DNA of 64,000 nt from Mucilaginibacter sp. 14171R-50 (GCF_010093045.1 NZ_CP048115.1:2294001-2358000); one strand, 5' to 3'. Positions 36,813 through 46,428 are shown, counted from the first letter of the stretch. The notes: generated by a model from the sequence alone, not told the origin. Made by a program: numbers and translations.

Positions 36813-38513
36813 ATGATCAATTTTAAACCTATAATAGCGTGCACGGCCGTTGTGTTTTTTGTAAGCCTGAGCTTTGATGCGCCTGCACAGCAGCAAACTA
36901 TTAATCCCGCAAAATACCGTAAGGGTATGGTGGTATGTGCCTATCCCGATGCGGCAAAAGCCGGGCTTGAAGTATTAAAGAAAGGCGGCAACGCGGTAGA
37001 TGCGGCGGTTGCTGTGCAGTTTGCACTTGCGGTTACACACCCGCAGGCCGGTAATTTGGGCGGCGGGGGGTTTATGGTTTACCGTTCGGCAAAGGGCCTT
37101 TCGGCCACGCTCGATTTCAGGGAGAAGGCGCCGGCCAAAGCAAGCACCAATATGTATCTTGATGCCTCGGGCAACGTTATCCCGGATATGAGCCTGTACA
37201 CCCACCAGGCGTCGGGCATACCCGGCTCTGTTGATGGTATGATTGCTGCACATAAAAAGTTTGGTAAATTAAAATGGGCAGTGTTGGTACAGCCTGCAAT
37301 TAACCTGGCGTTTAATGGGTTTAAAATGACCAAACGCCTGGCATCGGATATCAACCGCAATAGTTCGGTATTTAGAAAACTTAACCCCGGTAAAAATTAT
37401 TTGGTTAAAGATACCCCGTGGCAAGAGGGCGATACCCTGATACAAACCGATCTTGGCAATACGCTGGCGCTGATACGCGATAAGGGCCGTGCCGGCTTTT
37501 ACGATGGCAAAGTAGCCGACCTGATAGTAGCCGAAATGAAAGCAGGCAAAGGTTTGTTTACTAAGGCCGACCTGAGAAATTATCATTCGGTATGGCGTAA
37601 ACCGCTTACCGGTATTTATAAAAACTATAAGATCATTACCATGCCGCCGCCGTCAAGCGGGGGTATAGCGTTACTTCAATTGCTCAGATCCGTAGAAAGC
37701 TTCCCTTTACACCGGTATGGCTTTAACAGCGACAGCACCGTTCAGGTAATGGTTGAGGCTGAGCGCAGGGTATATGCCGACCGCTCGAAATACCTGGGCG
37801 ACCCGGATTTTTATAATGTCCCTGTTGATAGCCTGCTTAAGCCCCAATATCTAAAAAACCGTATGCAAAGCTTTAACTGGGATGCCGCCACACCAAGCGC
37901 CGCTATACAGCCGGGTACTTTTATAGGTTACGAGAGCGACCAAACCACCCATTATTCTATTGTGGATAACGAGGGGAACGCTGTAGCCATCACCACCACG
38001 CTGAACGACACTTTCGGTTCAAAGATATTTGTGGCGGGCGCCGGCTTTTTGCTGAACAATGAGATGGACGACTTTAGTTCGAAGCCGGGCGTACCTAATA
38101 TGTATGGTCTGGTTGGCGGTAAAGCCAATAGCATACAGCCGGGCAAGCGCATGCTATCCAGCATGACACCCACTATTGTCGAAAAAAACGGCGGGTTGTT
38201 CATGGTGGTAGGGACTCCGGGCGGTTCAACTATTATTACGTCGGTGTTTCAAACAGTGCTGGATGTTATTGAATTTGATATGGATATGCAGCAGGCCGTA
38301 AGTGCAAAGCGGTTCCATCACCAATGGCTGCCCGATGAGGTAGGCAGCGAACCCGGTGCCTTATCTGATGCGGTAAAAGATAAGCTTACTAAAAAGGGAT
38401 ATAAGTTAACCAACAGGGGCGCTATTGGCCGCGTAGACGGTATATTGAAAACGAAGACTGGTTACCAGGGCGGCGCCGACCCGAGAGGGGATGATACGGC
38501 GATAGGTTGGTGA
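36813..38513 (+). CDS. ggt: gamma-glutamyltransferase
   Basis: 566 residues, standard length. Signal peptide to about residue 26. The proenzyme cleaves itself before the nucleophile Thr378 in QTTHYSIVD to form large and small subunits. Other landmarks are NAVDAAVAVQFALAV near 60, PPPSSGGIALLQLL, and STIITSVFQT in the small subunit. It cleaves gamma-glutamyl bonds of glutathione and related peptides in the periplasm. Stands alone between intergenic repeats. Confidence 0.95.
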   Translation: MINFKPIIACTAVVFFVSLSFDAPAQQQTINPAKYRKGMVVCAYPDAAKAGLEVLKKGGNAVDAAVAVQFALAVTHPQAGNLGGGGFMVYRSAKGLSATLDFREKAPAKASTNMYLDASGNVIPDMSLYTHQASGIPGSVDGMIAAHKKFGKLKWAVLVQPAINLAFNGFKMTKRLASDINRNSSVFRKLNPGKNYLVKDTPWQEGDTLIQTDLGNTLALIRDKGRAGFYDGKVADLIVAEMKAGKGLFTKADLRNYHSVWRKPLTGIYKNYKIITMPPPSSGGIALLQLLRSVESFPLHRYGFNSDSTVQVMVEAERRVYADRSKYLGDPDFYNVPVDSLLKPQYLKNRMQSFNWDAATPSAAIQPGTFIGYESDQTTHYSIVDNEGNAVAITTTLNDTFGSKIFVAGAGFLLNNEMDDFSSKPGVPNMYGLVGGKANSIQPGKRMLSSMTPTIVEKNGGLFMVVGTPGGSTIITSVFQTVLDVIEFDMDMQQAVSAKRFHHQWLPDEVGSEPGALSDAVKDKLTKKGYKLTNRGAIGRVDGILKTKTGYQGGADPRGDDTAIGW

Positions 38514-38583
38514 GTAGTGAGTGGTGAGTAGAGAGGTTGAGTTAGTAATTACACATGACCACTCACAATTCACTACTCACCAA
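38510..38583. repeat. GTGAGTAGTGAGTGGTGAG inverted intergenic repeat
   Basis: A purine-rich arm (tandem GTGAGTAG-type units) at 38510-38535 and a complementary arm (CACTCACAATTCACTACTCACC) at 38560-38582. It starts at the ggt stop codon and separates ggt from the MarR gene. This is the form of a dispersed repeat in related genomes; not verified here. Confidence 0.55.
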
Positions 38584-38611
38584 TCAACTAAAAACATTAT
38601 GTTTGTGAGTT

Positions 38612-39052
38612 ATGCGAAGCAGTGTAAAACACCAGGAAACGATTGATTATTTTTTAAAGATAGTTTGGCAAACTGTTGCCAACCGTTATAACCAGTTAGT
38701 TACCGAATTTGGTATTACACAGTCTATTGGTTACCTGCTCATCAATATCGACGAAGAGGGCACTACGGTATCGCAGGCGGCAGCGCTACTGGGCCTTAAA
38801 TCAACCAGTTTATCGCGTATGTTGAACCAATTGGAACAAACCGGGCTTATTTACCGCGAATCGAACAAAGGGGATAAACGTTCGGTAAAAATATATTTAA
38901 CCGAGCTGGGTAAAGAGAAGCGCCAACTGGCAAAAAACGTTGTAAAACAATTTAATAATTACCTTAACGCCCATATAAGCGATGCTGATAAACAGTATTT
39001 AACTGAGATGCTTAAAAAAATAAATCAGCTTACCCTCAACTACAAACCATAA
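38612..39052 (+). CDS. MarR family transcriptional regulator
   Basis: 146 residues, typical length. Winged helix region at about 30-105: TVSQAAALLGLKSTSLSRMLNQLEQTGLIYRES followed by GDKRSVKIYLTELGK (the wing). Dimerisation helices flank it. It probably binds palindromic DNA near its own promoter and responds to a small phenolic or redox ligand. Neighbouring genes give no clear target. Confidence 0.9.
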   Translation: MRSSVKHQETIDYFLKIVWQTVANRYNQLVTEFGITQSIGYLLINIDEEGTTVSQAAALLGLKSTSLSRMLNQLEQTGLIYRESNKGDKRSVKIYLTELGKEKRQLAKNVVKQFNNYLNAHISDADKQYLTEMLKKINQLTLNYKP

Positions 39053-39120
39053 AACACTCTTTTTAACGTTATGCTAATTGTTAAAAAGTGTTAAGCTGCT
39101 GATTTTGCGATATAAAACAA

Positions 39121-39128
39121 TAAATTTG
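39121..39128 (+). promoter_or_regulatory. -7 box TAAATTTG
   Basis: Exact TAnnTTTG 15 bp before the ATG at 39144; lies within the upstream open part of the frame, so it fixes the later start. Confidence 0.55.
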
Positions 39129-39143
39129 CCTTTTGAAACTGGG

Positions 39144-39656
39144 ATGAACAGGATACTGTTGATATTATTTTTATCGGTTGTTTGTTTTTCGGCCTGCAAA
39201 AAAGGGTACGACCCCATTGCCGAAGAGCGGGTGCAGGCAGAGAAAGATGATAAAATAATACAGGATTACATAGCCGCTACGCCGGGCTTAAGCTCGGTAA
39301 TAAAAAGAGTGGACAGCGCAGGAGTTGCAACCGGTGTTTACTATGTGGTGTTAGCGCCCGGAAGCGGTAATGCATTGTACACAAATTCTACACGTATTAC
39401 GGTTGACTATACGGCCAAAATACTTACAACCGGCGAAGTGTTTGCGCAAAGCAATAATTTTCACCCATCCTTTATATTAGGAGTGGATGTTTTCAGGGCC
39501 TGGCGGTTGGGAATACCGCAGATACAAAAAGGTGGTAAAATACGGATAATTGCCGCATCAAGGTATGTTTACGGTCCGTACGACCAGCCCGAGCTTAATT
39601 TACCCAAAAATTCGGTGGTAGATTTTGAGATTGAACTTTTAGATGTAACGAACTGA
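39144..39656 (+). CDS. FKBP-type peptidyl-prolyl isomerase-like lipoprotein
   Basis: 170 residues from ATG 39144. The frame is open from 39078 but that part contains the promoter, and the chosen start gives a perfect lipoprotein signal (lipobox FSAC, Cys18). The FKBP-like domain at about 70-170 has VDYTAKILTTGEVFAQS, a shortened central part and RIIAASRYVYGPY. Some active-site aromatics are replaced, so isomerase activity is uncertain. It is followed 5 bp later by a two-domain relative. Confidence 0.85.
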   Translation: MNRILLILFLSVVCFSACKKGYDPIAEERVQAEKDDKIIQDYIAATPGLSSVIKRVDSAGVATGVYYVVLAPGSGNALYTNSTRITVDYTAKILTTGEVFAQSNNFHPSFILGVDVFRAWRLGIPQIQKGGKIRIIAASRYVYGPYDQPELNLPKNSVVDFEIELLDVTN

Positions 39657-39661
39657 TTTAG

Positions 39662-40585
39662 ATGAAACAAAAGATTTTTACTTTTTTATTAATAGCAGCC
39701 ACAGGTTTAACCGCCTGCAAAAAAAATACCGATAACCAGCCCGATATCAGGGAGTACGATCAGCAGCAAATTCAGGCCTATATAAGCGCTAATGGCTTAA
39801 CGGATTTTAGCCAGGATACCACGAAAGATGGTACAGGCACTACCGGTATGTATTATAAAATTATAACAAAGGGCAGCGGCGATACACTGAAATATGCCGA
39901 CAGGATATCAATGGTATATACCTTAAAGACTTTGGATGGGAAGTATGTATCATCAGATACTATTACCAACCATTTATATGAGTATTTGGGACACCTTGTT
40001 AACGATAACCTGCCGCAGGGGTTACAACTTGCGGTTCATAACCTGTTGCAACACAAAGGTGCCAGTATGCGCGTGCTTATTCCGTCGAGGCTTGCCTATG
40101 GGCAAAAGGGTTACGGATCGGGTAGCATAACCAATGTAAACGCCCGTATAGGCGGTAATCAAAGCCTTGATTATTATGTACACGTAATTGCCGACCAGGA
40201 GGTTTATGATGATAAGGTTATTAATAATTACCTAGCCGCCAATAATTTAACCGGATATACTAAAGACCCGCTGGGCTATTATTATAAGATAACTACCCCC
40301 GGTACCGGGCCGGAAGGCGGAATATCAGAGTTTTCGAACGTTGATCTGACTTATAAGGGAACGCTGCTAAATGGTACTACATTTGACGAAAGTACAACCG
40401 CCATTACCTTTACACCCTATTCGGTAATTGAAGGGCTGGGCAGCGCGCTTCAAAAGTATGGCGTAAAAGGGGCTTCTATTTCTATGCTGATACCATCATC
40501 GCTGGGCTATGGCACCGCTGCACGAGACCTTATACCGTCAAATTCGATACTTAGGTACGATTTTCAAATAACCGATATTAAGTAG
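39662..40585 (+). CDS. lipoprotein with two FKBP-type domains
   Basis: 307 residues. Lipoprotein signal, lipobox LTAC with Cys19. Domain 1 at about 45-178 (MVYTLKTLDGK, MRVLIPSRLAYGQKGYG). Domain 2 at about 185-307 (VDLTYKGTLLNGTTFDES, SMLIPSSLGYGTAARD, ILRYDFQITDIK) is closer to canonical FKBP. Probably a periplasmic folding helper anchored to a membrane. Likely an operon with the single-domain gene. Confidence 0.88.
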   Translation: MKQKIFTFLLIAATGLTACKKNTDNQPDIREYDQQQIQAYISANGLTDFSQDTTKDGTGTTGMYYKIITKGSGDTLKYADRISMVYTLKTLDGKYVSSDTITNHLYEYLGHLVNDNLPQGLQLAVHNLLQHKGASMRVLIPSRLAYGQKGYGSGSITNVNARIGGNQSLDYYVHVIADQEVYDDKVINNYLAANNLTGYTKDPLGYYYKITTPGTGPEGGISEFSNVDLTYKGTLLNGTTFDESTTAITFTPYSVIEGLGSALQKYGVKGASISMLIPSSLGYGTAARDLIPSNSILRYDFQITDIK

Positions 40586-40595
40586 CAGCAATTGT

Positions 40596-41909
40596 TTATT
40601 TACTTAAAGCCTTTTTAAAAGCTTTTAAACACCGTTCGCGCGCAAAGGCGTGATCGACAATGGGTTTTGGATATGTGCTGAAGTCGGCATATTCCGGAAC
40701 CCATTTTTTGATGTATTCCATTTTGGGGTCGAACTTTTTTAACTGGCTGTCCGGGTTAAATATTCTAAAATACGGCGCTGCATCGGTACCGCTGCCGGCC
40801 GCCCATTGCCAGCCGCCAACGTTACTGGCCATTTCGTAATCCAATAGTTTACGTGCAAAATAGCGCTCGCCCCAGCGCCAGTCTATCAGCAGGTCCTTGC
40901 TTAAAAAACTGGCTGTTACCATGCGCACCCTGTTGTGCATAAAGCCGGTGGCATTAAGTTCGCGCATGCCTGCATCTACCAGCGGGAAGCCTGTTTCCCC
41001 TTTGCACCAGGCCTCAAACTGGTACTCGTTGTTAAGCCATTCAATACGGTCGTATTCCGGCCTGAAGGCATGATCCATCGTTTTTGGAAAGTGATACAAT
41101 ATCATCATGTAAAACTCCCGCCATATCAGTTCGTTCAGCCAGGTCTTTTCGGGCGATGCATACGCATCCCTTGCACATTGGCGTATACTTATAGTGCCGA
41201 AACGCAAATGTACGCCTACGTGCGAGGTGCCTTTTATGGCAGGGTAATCGCGTGTTTGAGCATAACGGTCAATAATGTTTTGGTAACTTTTATTGGGGTA
41301 ACTTAATCCGCTTATCACAAACCCCATCTCCTGTAACGTAGGTAATGCAGATGGTTCTGTCTGGAACAGATTGTTTAAGTATTTCTCAGACGGATAACTT
41401 TTCAGGTAAAACGGCGATAGCTTTTGATACCATTTGTTTTTATAAGGCGTATAAACCGTGTACGGCTTACCATCATCTTTAATTACCTCGTCTTTTTCAA
41501 AAATAACCTGGTCTTTATAAGTAAAAAGCGTGATGTTATGCTTAGCCAGCAAATTTTTTACAGCCGTATCGCGCGCCGTTGCATAAGGCTCGTAATCGTG
41601 ATTGGTATAAACAGCGGCGATGTTGTAAGCCCCGATCAGTTTTTCCCAGGCGTGTTCGGCCGTATCAAATAAAGTAAGTAAGCTGCTACCGTGTGCCTGG
41701 CACAGCTTGGTTAAATCTTCGATAGCTTTATAGATAAACGTTACGCGGGCGTCGTCTTCATCTTCCAGGTGCTGCAGTATATTTTTATCAAAAATAAATA
41801 TAGGCAGCACAGGGTTACCACTTTTTAAAGCATGATATAAACCCGCGTTATCTGCCAACCGCAGATCGCGGCGAAACCAGAAAATACTTACCGGTATGTT
41901 TTTAACCAT
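40596..41909 (-). CDS. phrB: deoxyribodipyrimidine photolyase (CPD class I type)
   Basis: 437 residues. N-terminal photolyase alpha/beta domain (IFWFRRDLRLADN) and C-terminal FAD domain (GETGFPLVDAGMRELNATGFMHNRVRM, then DWRWGERYF, and the terminal YFRIFNPDSQLKKFDP). Repairs UV cyclobutane dimers with blue light. The 5' end overlaps the TIGR01777 gene by 8 nt, so the two are coupled. A Cry-DASH gene lies 5 kb away. Confidence 0.95.
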   Translation of the reverse strand: MVKNIPVSIFWFRRDLRLADNAGLYHALKSGNPVLPIFIFDKNILQHLEDEDDARVTFIYKAIEDLTKLCQAHGSSLLTLFDTAEHAWEKLIGAYNIAAVYTNHDYEPYATARDTAVKNLLAKHNITLFTYKDQVIFEKDEVIKDDGKPYTVYTPYKNKWYQKLSPFYLKSYPSEKYLNNLFQTEPSALPTLQEMGFVISGLSYPNKSYQNIIDRYAQTRDYPAIKGTSHVGVHLRFGTISIRQCARDAYASPEKTWLNELIWREFYMMILYHFPKTMDHAFRPEYDRIEWLNNEYQFEAWCKGETGFPLVDAGMRELNATGFMHNRVRMVTASFLSKDLLIDWRWGERYFARKLLDYEMASNVGGWQWAAGSGTDAAPYFRIFNPDSQLKKFDPKMEYIKKWVPEYADFSTYPKPIVDHAFARERCLKAFKKALSK

Positions 41910-42807
41910 ATATTTCTTTCAAGGCCCCGGTTATATCGGGATAGTTAAACTTAAAGCCCGCTTCCTGAATTTTTTGTACCGATACTTTGGTGCTTCCTAA
42001 TACCAGGCTTGCCATTTGGCCAAATAATAACTTTATTAAAAAGGCAGGAACCTTAGGCGCCCAAAGCGGCCGGTGCAGATGGTTAGCAACGGCCCGGGTA
42101 AGTTCAGAATTGGTTACAGGGAACGGGGCCGACATATTGAAAACGCCTGTTAGCTGATCATTCGATAAACCGAACAGGTACATTGCTATTACATCATGGT
42201 GGTGTATCCATGATACCCACTGCCGGCCATTGCCTAAAGCCGAACCTACACCCATCTTTATAGGCCGGGCCAGCTGCGGCAACGCACCGCCTTTGGTTGT
42301 TAATACCACCCCGGTACGGAATTTTACAATGCGAAGGCCAAATTGCGCGCCCTCGTCCACTGCCTTTTCCCATTCTACGCAGCAGGTGCCAATAAAATCT
42401 AATGCGGGCTCCTTATCTTCAGTGAGCAGTTCATCGCCGCGGTTACTGTAATAGCCAATACCTGATGCAGAAAGCACCGTTGTTACCTGATTAGGTTTGC
42501 TGCCCATCAGCCGGTAAATAAGGGCGATTGATTTGGTGCGGCTTTCCACAATCTCTTTTTTACGTTTTTCTGTCCAGCGTTTTTCTGCTATGCCTGCACC
42601 TGCCAGGTGAATAATAGTGTCGATGCCGTCGATACAATGCTCGTCTATCACGTCATTTTTAACATCCCACAAAAAAGTTTTTACCTGCGGATTTTTAGGC
42701 GCGCTGCGGCTCAAGTGAGCTACACTGTGGCCACTGTTAAGCAGCGCTTTTGTAAGTTCCCGGCCCAGTAAACCCGAGCCGCCGGTGATAAGTATGCTTT
42801 TACCCAT
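41902..42807 (-). CDS. TIGR01777 family epimerase-like SDR protein
   Basis: 301 residues. Rossmann motif ITGGSGLLGREL at about 7-18, then the family signature region TVLSASGIGYYSNRGDELLTE and the C-terminal DUF1731-like part (LYGQMASLVLGSTKVSVQKI-like). Members (YfcH/SulA-like) have no firm reaction assigned. Coupled to the photolyase by an 8-nt overlap, a pairing seen in other Bacteroidota. Confidence 0.9.
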   Translation of the reverse strand: MGKSILITGGSGLLGRELTKALLNSGHSVAHLSRSAPKNPQVKTFLWDVKNDVIDEHCIDGIDTIIHLAGAGIAEKRWTEKRKKEIVESRTKSIALIYRLMGSKPNQVTTVLSASGIGYYSNRGDELLTEDKEPALDFIGTCCVEWEKAVDEGAQFGLRIVKFRTGVVLTTKGGALPQLARPIKMGVGSALGNGRQWVSWIHHHDVIAMYLFGLSNDQLTGVFNMSAPFPVTNSELTRAVANHLHRPLWAPKVPAFLIKLLFGQMASLVLGSTKVSVQKIQEAGFKFNYPDITGALKEIYG

Positions 42808-43095
42808 ATTGGTGTTTGATAACCTGGTTATCCGTTTATTAATGCAATTATAAACTGTGGCTTAAAGGTAGCAACCGTTTCTGCAAAAAGTTTGCAGGGT
42901 GAGCTTATTTATTGTTCATGGTGTGGGCCACGTGTGCTTAACAGTTTATGTTGACACTACGCCGGTTGTTACCGATATGTGCAGCCATTTGTAACATTTT
43001 TGTTGGTTATAGCCATTTGCTTCAAAACCCAATGAAATGGATTAAACCTTTTGTTTGCTTAAATGTTAAGGTATTAACAATAAATTATTAATACT

Positions 43096-43314
43096 ATGTA
43101 TACGCACAGTTTTCAACAATTTTTAATTTGCTTATGTGTGGCAATAATCGGGCTTGTGGCCGCCTATGGGTTGTACTGCCGTAAACGTTATATCTCGTTT
43201 TTAGGCACAGGAAGGGTTACCGATATACAGACCTGGGAACTGAAAGCCACGCTGAGCTGGATTGCCACATCTGTACTTGTTTTTGCAATGATAATACCAC
43301 TGATTATTGAATAA
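43096..43314 (+). CDS. small two-helix membrane protein
   Basis: 72 residues, hydrophobic helices at about 8-28 and 51-70 joined by a basic loop (CRKRYISFLGTGR). Unrecognised. The 288-bp gap before it (42808-43095) is AT-rich and shows nothing else I can support. A terminator hairpin lies 76 bp after the stop. Confidence 0.6.
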   Translation: MYTHSFQQFLICLCVAIIGLVAAYGLYCRKRYISFLGTGRVTDIQTWELKATLSWIATSVLVFAMIIPLIIE

Positions 43315-43390
43315 AAGGCATACTAAATTCCCCCTATGTTCAATACTGCAAATGGCATTGATTGTTCAAAAAGTATTATTACCAGTTTAT

Positions 43391-43420
43391 GCCCGCAAGA
43401 TAATTGCGGGCATTTTTATT
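43391..43420 (+). terminator. intrinsic terminator
   Basis: GCCCGCAA / TTGCGGGC stem (43391-43411) followed by ATTTTTATT. Serves the 72-residue gene on +. Confidence 0.65.
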
Positions 43421-43446
43421 TTCGTTTATCTGATCTCGGCTGATGG

Positions 43447-44787
43447 TTACTGCCCGGCAGCCGCAATATGGGGTTTATAGGTGTCTGTTTTTACCCTCGC
43501 TTTTAACTCGTGCAAAATATTGTATAGTCCGAAATTTGTGCGGTTTACGTAAATAAAGTGTTTTACACCGCGGGCTTGCTTAAACTCGGGCATTTTTGAA
43601 ACCTTTTCGCCAAAGCCAAACAGATCGTCAAAAAATGCTTTCTCGCCAAAATCAAAAGTATTAGTAATGTATGGCTTGGCAAACAGGCTTATCATTTGCT
43701 TATACATGCTGTAATAAAATTCAATTTGCGCAGGTGTGTCATTTGGCAATATCATTTCCAGCTTGCGGAAAGCTTTGATGGTTTCATCTTTGTCATCGAA
43801 CAAATTTGTTGAGGTAAGGGCGAAGAAGGGGTAATAAAAATCGTCGGGCATAACTTTTATACAGCCGAAGTCAATAACGCCCAGTTTGCCTTCGGGGGTG
43901 ATCAAAAAATTTCCCGGGTGCGGGTCTGCATGTACGGCACGTAGCTCGTGCTGCTGGTAGTTATAAAAATCCCAAAGCGCCTGGCCGATCTGGTCGCGTA
44001 GCTGCTGCGATGGGTTGGTAGCCAAAAATTCGCGCAGGTGCTTGCCTTCCAGCCAATCCATGGTGATAATACGTTTGCTTGACAGGTCGGGGTAATATTC
44101 GGGGAAAACAATGTTATACAGGTTTTTGCAGGCGATTGAAAACTCTATGGAGCGGCGTACCTCCAATTCATAATCGGTTTCTTCCAGTAAGCGCTCTTCT
44201 ACTTCACGCATGTAAATGTCCAGTTCTTTTTCGCTCATGCCCAGCATCCTGAAGGCGAAGGGTTTTACCAGTTTCAGGTCAGACGAGATGGAATCGCCCA
44301 CACCGGGGTATTGGATCTTTACCGCCAGCTTTTTGCCGTTAAGCTCGGCCTGATGCACCTGCCCTATAGATGCAGCGTTGGTAGAGCGGATGTTGAACTT
44401 GTCGTAGATCTGGTCGGGGTTTTTACCGAAATATTTTTTAAACGTTTGCACAATAAGCGGCCCAGACAATGGCGGCGCATTGTATTGCGATTGCGTAAAC
44501 TTATCTACATAAGCCTGCGGCAATAGGTTTTTATCCATGCTAAGCATTTGCGCTACTTTTAGCGCGCTGCCTTTAAGCTCGCTTAACGACTGGTAAATGT
44601 CGGTAGCGTTATCCTCGTTCAACTCAGACCTGTCCATTTCCGGGTTAAACAGTTTTTTAGAGTAATGCTTAATGTAATTGCCGCCAATTTTGAAGCCCGT
44701 TTTAACGAATTTGGCGCTTCGTTCAACTTTACTGGTAGGAATGCTGTTTTGCTCTTTATTAGTATTATCGCTCATGGTATCAATCAA
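43447..44787 (-). CDS. ABC1/UbiB (AarF) family atypical kinase
   Basis: 446 residues. ADCK-type features: the KxGQ-like helix LKGSALKVAQMLS near 53, the Ala-rich loop NAASIGQVHQA near 137, catalytic VHADPHPGNF and DFG in GVIDFGCIK. Relatives support ubiquinone/isoprenoid lipid metabolism. An internal ATG at 44775 would avoid the 8-nt overlap with the HAD gene. Operon order is TetR-like, HAD, ABC1. Confidence 0.9.
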   Translation of the reverse strand: MIDTMSDNTNKEQNSIPTSKVERSAKFVKTGFKIGGNYIKHYSKKLFNPEMDRSELNEDNATDIYQSLSELKGSALKVAQMLSMDKNLLPQAYVDKFTQSQYNAPPLSGPLIVQTFKKYFGKNPDQIYDKFNIRSTNAASIGQVHQAELNGKKLAVKIQYPGVGDSISSDLKLVKPFAFRMLGMSEKELDIYMREVEERLLEETDYELEVRRSIEFSIACKNLYNIVFPEYYPDLSSKRIITMDWLEGKHLREFLATNPSQQLRDQIGQALWDFYNYQQHELRAVHADPHPGNFLITPEGKLGVIDFGCIKVMPDDFYYPFFALTSTNLFDDKDETIKAFRKLEMILPNDTPAQIEFYYSMYKQMISLFAKPYITNTFDFGEKAFFDDLFGFGEKVSKMPEFKQARGVKHFIYVNRTNFGLYNILHELKARVKTDTYKPHIAAAGQ

Positions 44788-45505
44788 ATAATGCGGCCAG
44801 TTTTTGCGGCGTTATGTCGGCATAGTCGTCAATTACCATGTTTGCCAGTTCGGTAATTATTGCGGCCGGGTGCGCGGTAGTGATGCCAACAACCTTCATG
44901 CCCGCATTGTTCCCAGCCTTTAATCCCGACAGGGAATCTTCAAACACAACACATTTTTCGGCACGGGCGCCAAGGCGTTCGGCAGCCTTTAAAAATATTT
45001 GCGGCGATGGCTTAGGCTGGCTGACCATATTACCGGTGACGATGGCGTCAAAATACTGCCTTATGGGGATGGCTTCAAAAATAAAATCAATATCCTCTAC
45101 TCCTGACGATGTAGCCAAAGCTATTTTAGCGCCGGCGTCTTTTATCTCTGCTAAAAAATTTTCCAATCCGTTAACCGGGCGCAGGTATGGTAAAAAGGTA
45201 GCCTCGTAAAGCTGCTGCTTTTCTTTAACCAATGCCTGCTGTTCGGCTTTATCCAAATTATCGCCAAAAAACCTGGTAATGGTGTTCAATATCGGCACGC
45301 CGCTTATTTCAGCCAGGTAAGTTTCGTGGCTTAGCTGGGGCAGGCCGCGTTTATTAAAAAGTTGCTGCCATGCGTCAAAATGGAACGGCGTGTTATCTAT
45401 CAGCGTGCCATCCATATCAAATATGGCGGCGAAAGAAGCCTCACCTAAATCCTCTCCAAAGGAGAGGACTTTCTTACTTTTATTAGAAATTTTCTGATCG
45501 CTCAT
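44780..45505 (-). CDS. HAD-superfamily sugar-phosphate phosphatase/phosphoglucomutase-like, N-terminus altered by a repeat
   Basis: 241 residues. HAD motif I is FDMDGTLID with Asp30 and Asp32; motif II is LATSS; later motifs are FEDSLSGLKAGNNAG. It is of the beta-phosphoglucomutase/GS1 group. The first 25 residues (including KKVLSFGEDLGEAS) precede the normal start of the domain and are encoded by a copy of an intergenic repeat (45438-45473), so this extension was acquired by repeat insertion or the true start has been displaced. Confidence 0.88.
   Translation of the reverse strand: MSDQKISNKSKKVLSFGEDLGEASFAAIFDMDGTLIDNTPFHFDAWQQLFNKRGLPQLSHETYLAEISGVPILNTITRFFGDNLDKAEQQALVKEKQQLYEATFLPYLRPVNGLENFLAEIKDAGAKIALATSSGVEDIDFIFEAIPIRQYFDAIVTGNMVSQPKPSPQIFLKAAERLGARAEKCVVFEDSLSGLKAGNNAGMKVVGITTAHPAAIITELANMVIDDYADITPQKLAALFD
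45438..45473. repeat. intergenic-type palindromic repeat inside the 5' end of the HAD gene
   Basis: CCTCTCCAAAGGAGAGG core with flanking GCCTCACCTAAAT and ACTTT. A related copy in the other orientation lies at 45516-45554, 43 bp away, outside the gene. Confidence 0.65.
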
Positions 45506-45515
45506 TTATATGTCT

Positions 45516-45554
45516 AAGCCCCCTTTCCTTTGGAGAGGGGTTGGGGCGAGGCCC
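45516..45554. repeat. CCTTTGGAGAGGGG-type intergenic repeat
   Basis: Contains CCCTTTCCTTTGGAGAGGGG followed by TTGGGGCGAGGCCCC. It spans the gap between the TetR-like gene and the HAD gene. Together with the copy at 45438 it can form a long stem. Confidence 0.65.
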
Positions 45555-46205
45555 CTAAAAACCCATCTTTTCCTTTAACCCGCCATTCTTGGCCAGGAAC
45601 TTGCCGTACTCAAAAAGGTTATCAATCGGCGAGCGCTGGAAAAGGTCGAAAGTTACGTTTACGCCTTTTTCTATTGCTTCATCGGTTTTCTCGAACCCGG
45701 CCGAATCGTCGTTTATCCAAAAATTCAGCACAAACCCAAACTGTACCCAAAGTGCATCTTTATAACGCTTGCTGAAAAACTTGCGGTCGCTAAGCTCTTG
45801 CGTTTCTATGCCCTCGTTCAAAATGCCTTCAGCAAAGTTTTCAAACAACTCTTTTGTTGGCTCCAGTACCTTTGGGGTACCGAGGGCGCGGTGTTTCTTT
45901 ATACTGTAAACAGCAAAGCTGCGGTTGCTTTTCAACAGCTCAAAAAAGCTGTAAAAAAACGATAAGGCTTTTTCGCGCGAAGAGTACTGCACCCAAATTT
46001 CCTGCCCGCGTATCTCGGTAAGCGTTTTGTTGGTCAGGTCGGCCCAAACGCTCTGTTCAACCGCGTCAAACGATCCGAAAAAACGGTAAAACTCTTCTTC
46101 GGCCATTTTATTCTTTTTAGCGAACACATAAACCGATTTTGGCGGCTGCCCCTCGGTAAGTACATGATCGATATAAGCTTTTTGGATGCTTTCGGTAGTT
46201 GCCAT
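45555..46205 (-). CDS. TetR-like protein with TetR C-terminal domain
   Basis: 216 residues, helical. The N-terminal region is a TetR-type helix-turn-helix (IQKAYIDHVLTEGQPPKSVYVFAKKNKMAEEEFYRFFGSF, about residues 5-45). The rest resembles the TetR C-terminal domain family found beside ABC1 kinases in Bacteroidota. It probably regulates or partners with the downstream HAD-ABC1 genes; DNA binding is not certain. Confidence 0.75.
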   Translation of the reverse strand: MATTESIQKAYIDHVLTEGQPPKSVYVFAKKNKMAEEEFYRFFGSFDAVEQSVWADLTNKTLTEIRGQEIWVQYSSREKALSFFYSFFELLKSNRSFAVYSIKKHRALGTPKVLEPTKELFENFAEGILNEGIETQELSDRKFFSKRYKDALWVQFGFVLNFWINDDSAGFEKTDEAIEKGVNVTFDLFQRSPIDNLFEYGKFLAKNGGLKEKMGF

Positions 46206-46428
46206 ATTGTTGTGTTTTAACGTTTAAAGGTACCTATAATCGGGTAAACAAATATCATGCTTATGTTATTTAAACGCCTAAGCTTAACGGTTATTTCAGC
46301 CCTTAATATTCCGGATAAACAATTAAAATGTTTAGAAGATGTCAAATATTACCGCTATCTTTTTATCACAAATAAATATTTAGCATTTTTGTAATCGATC
46401 TAAATAAGTTTAGATCAGGGGTGTTCAT

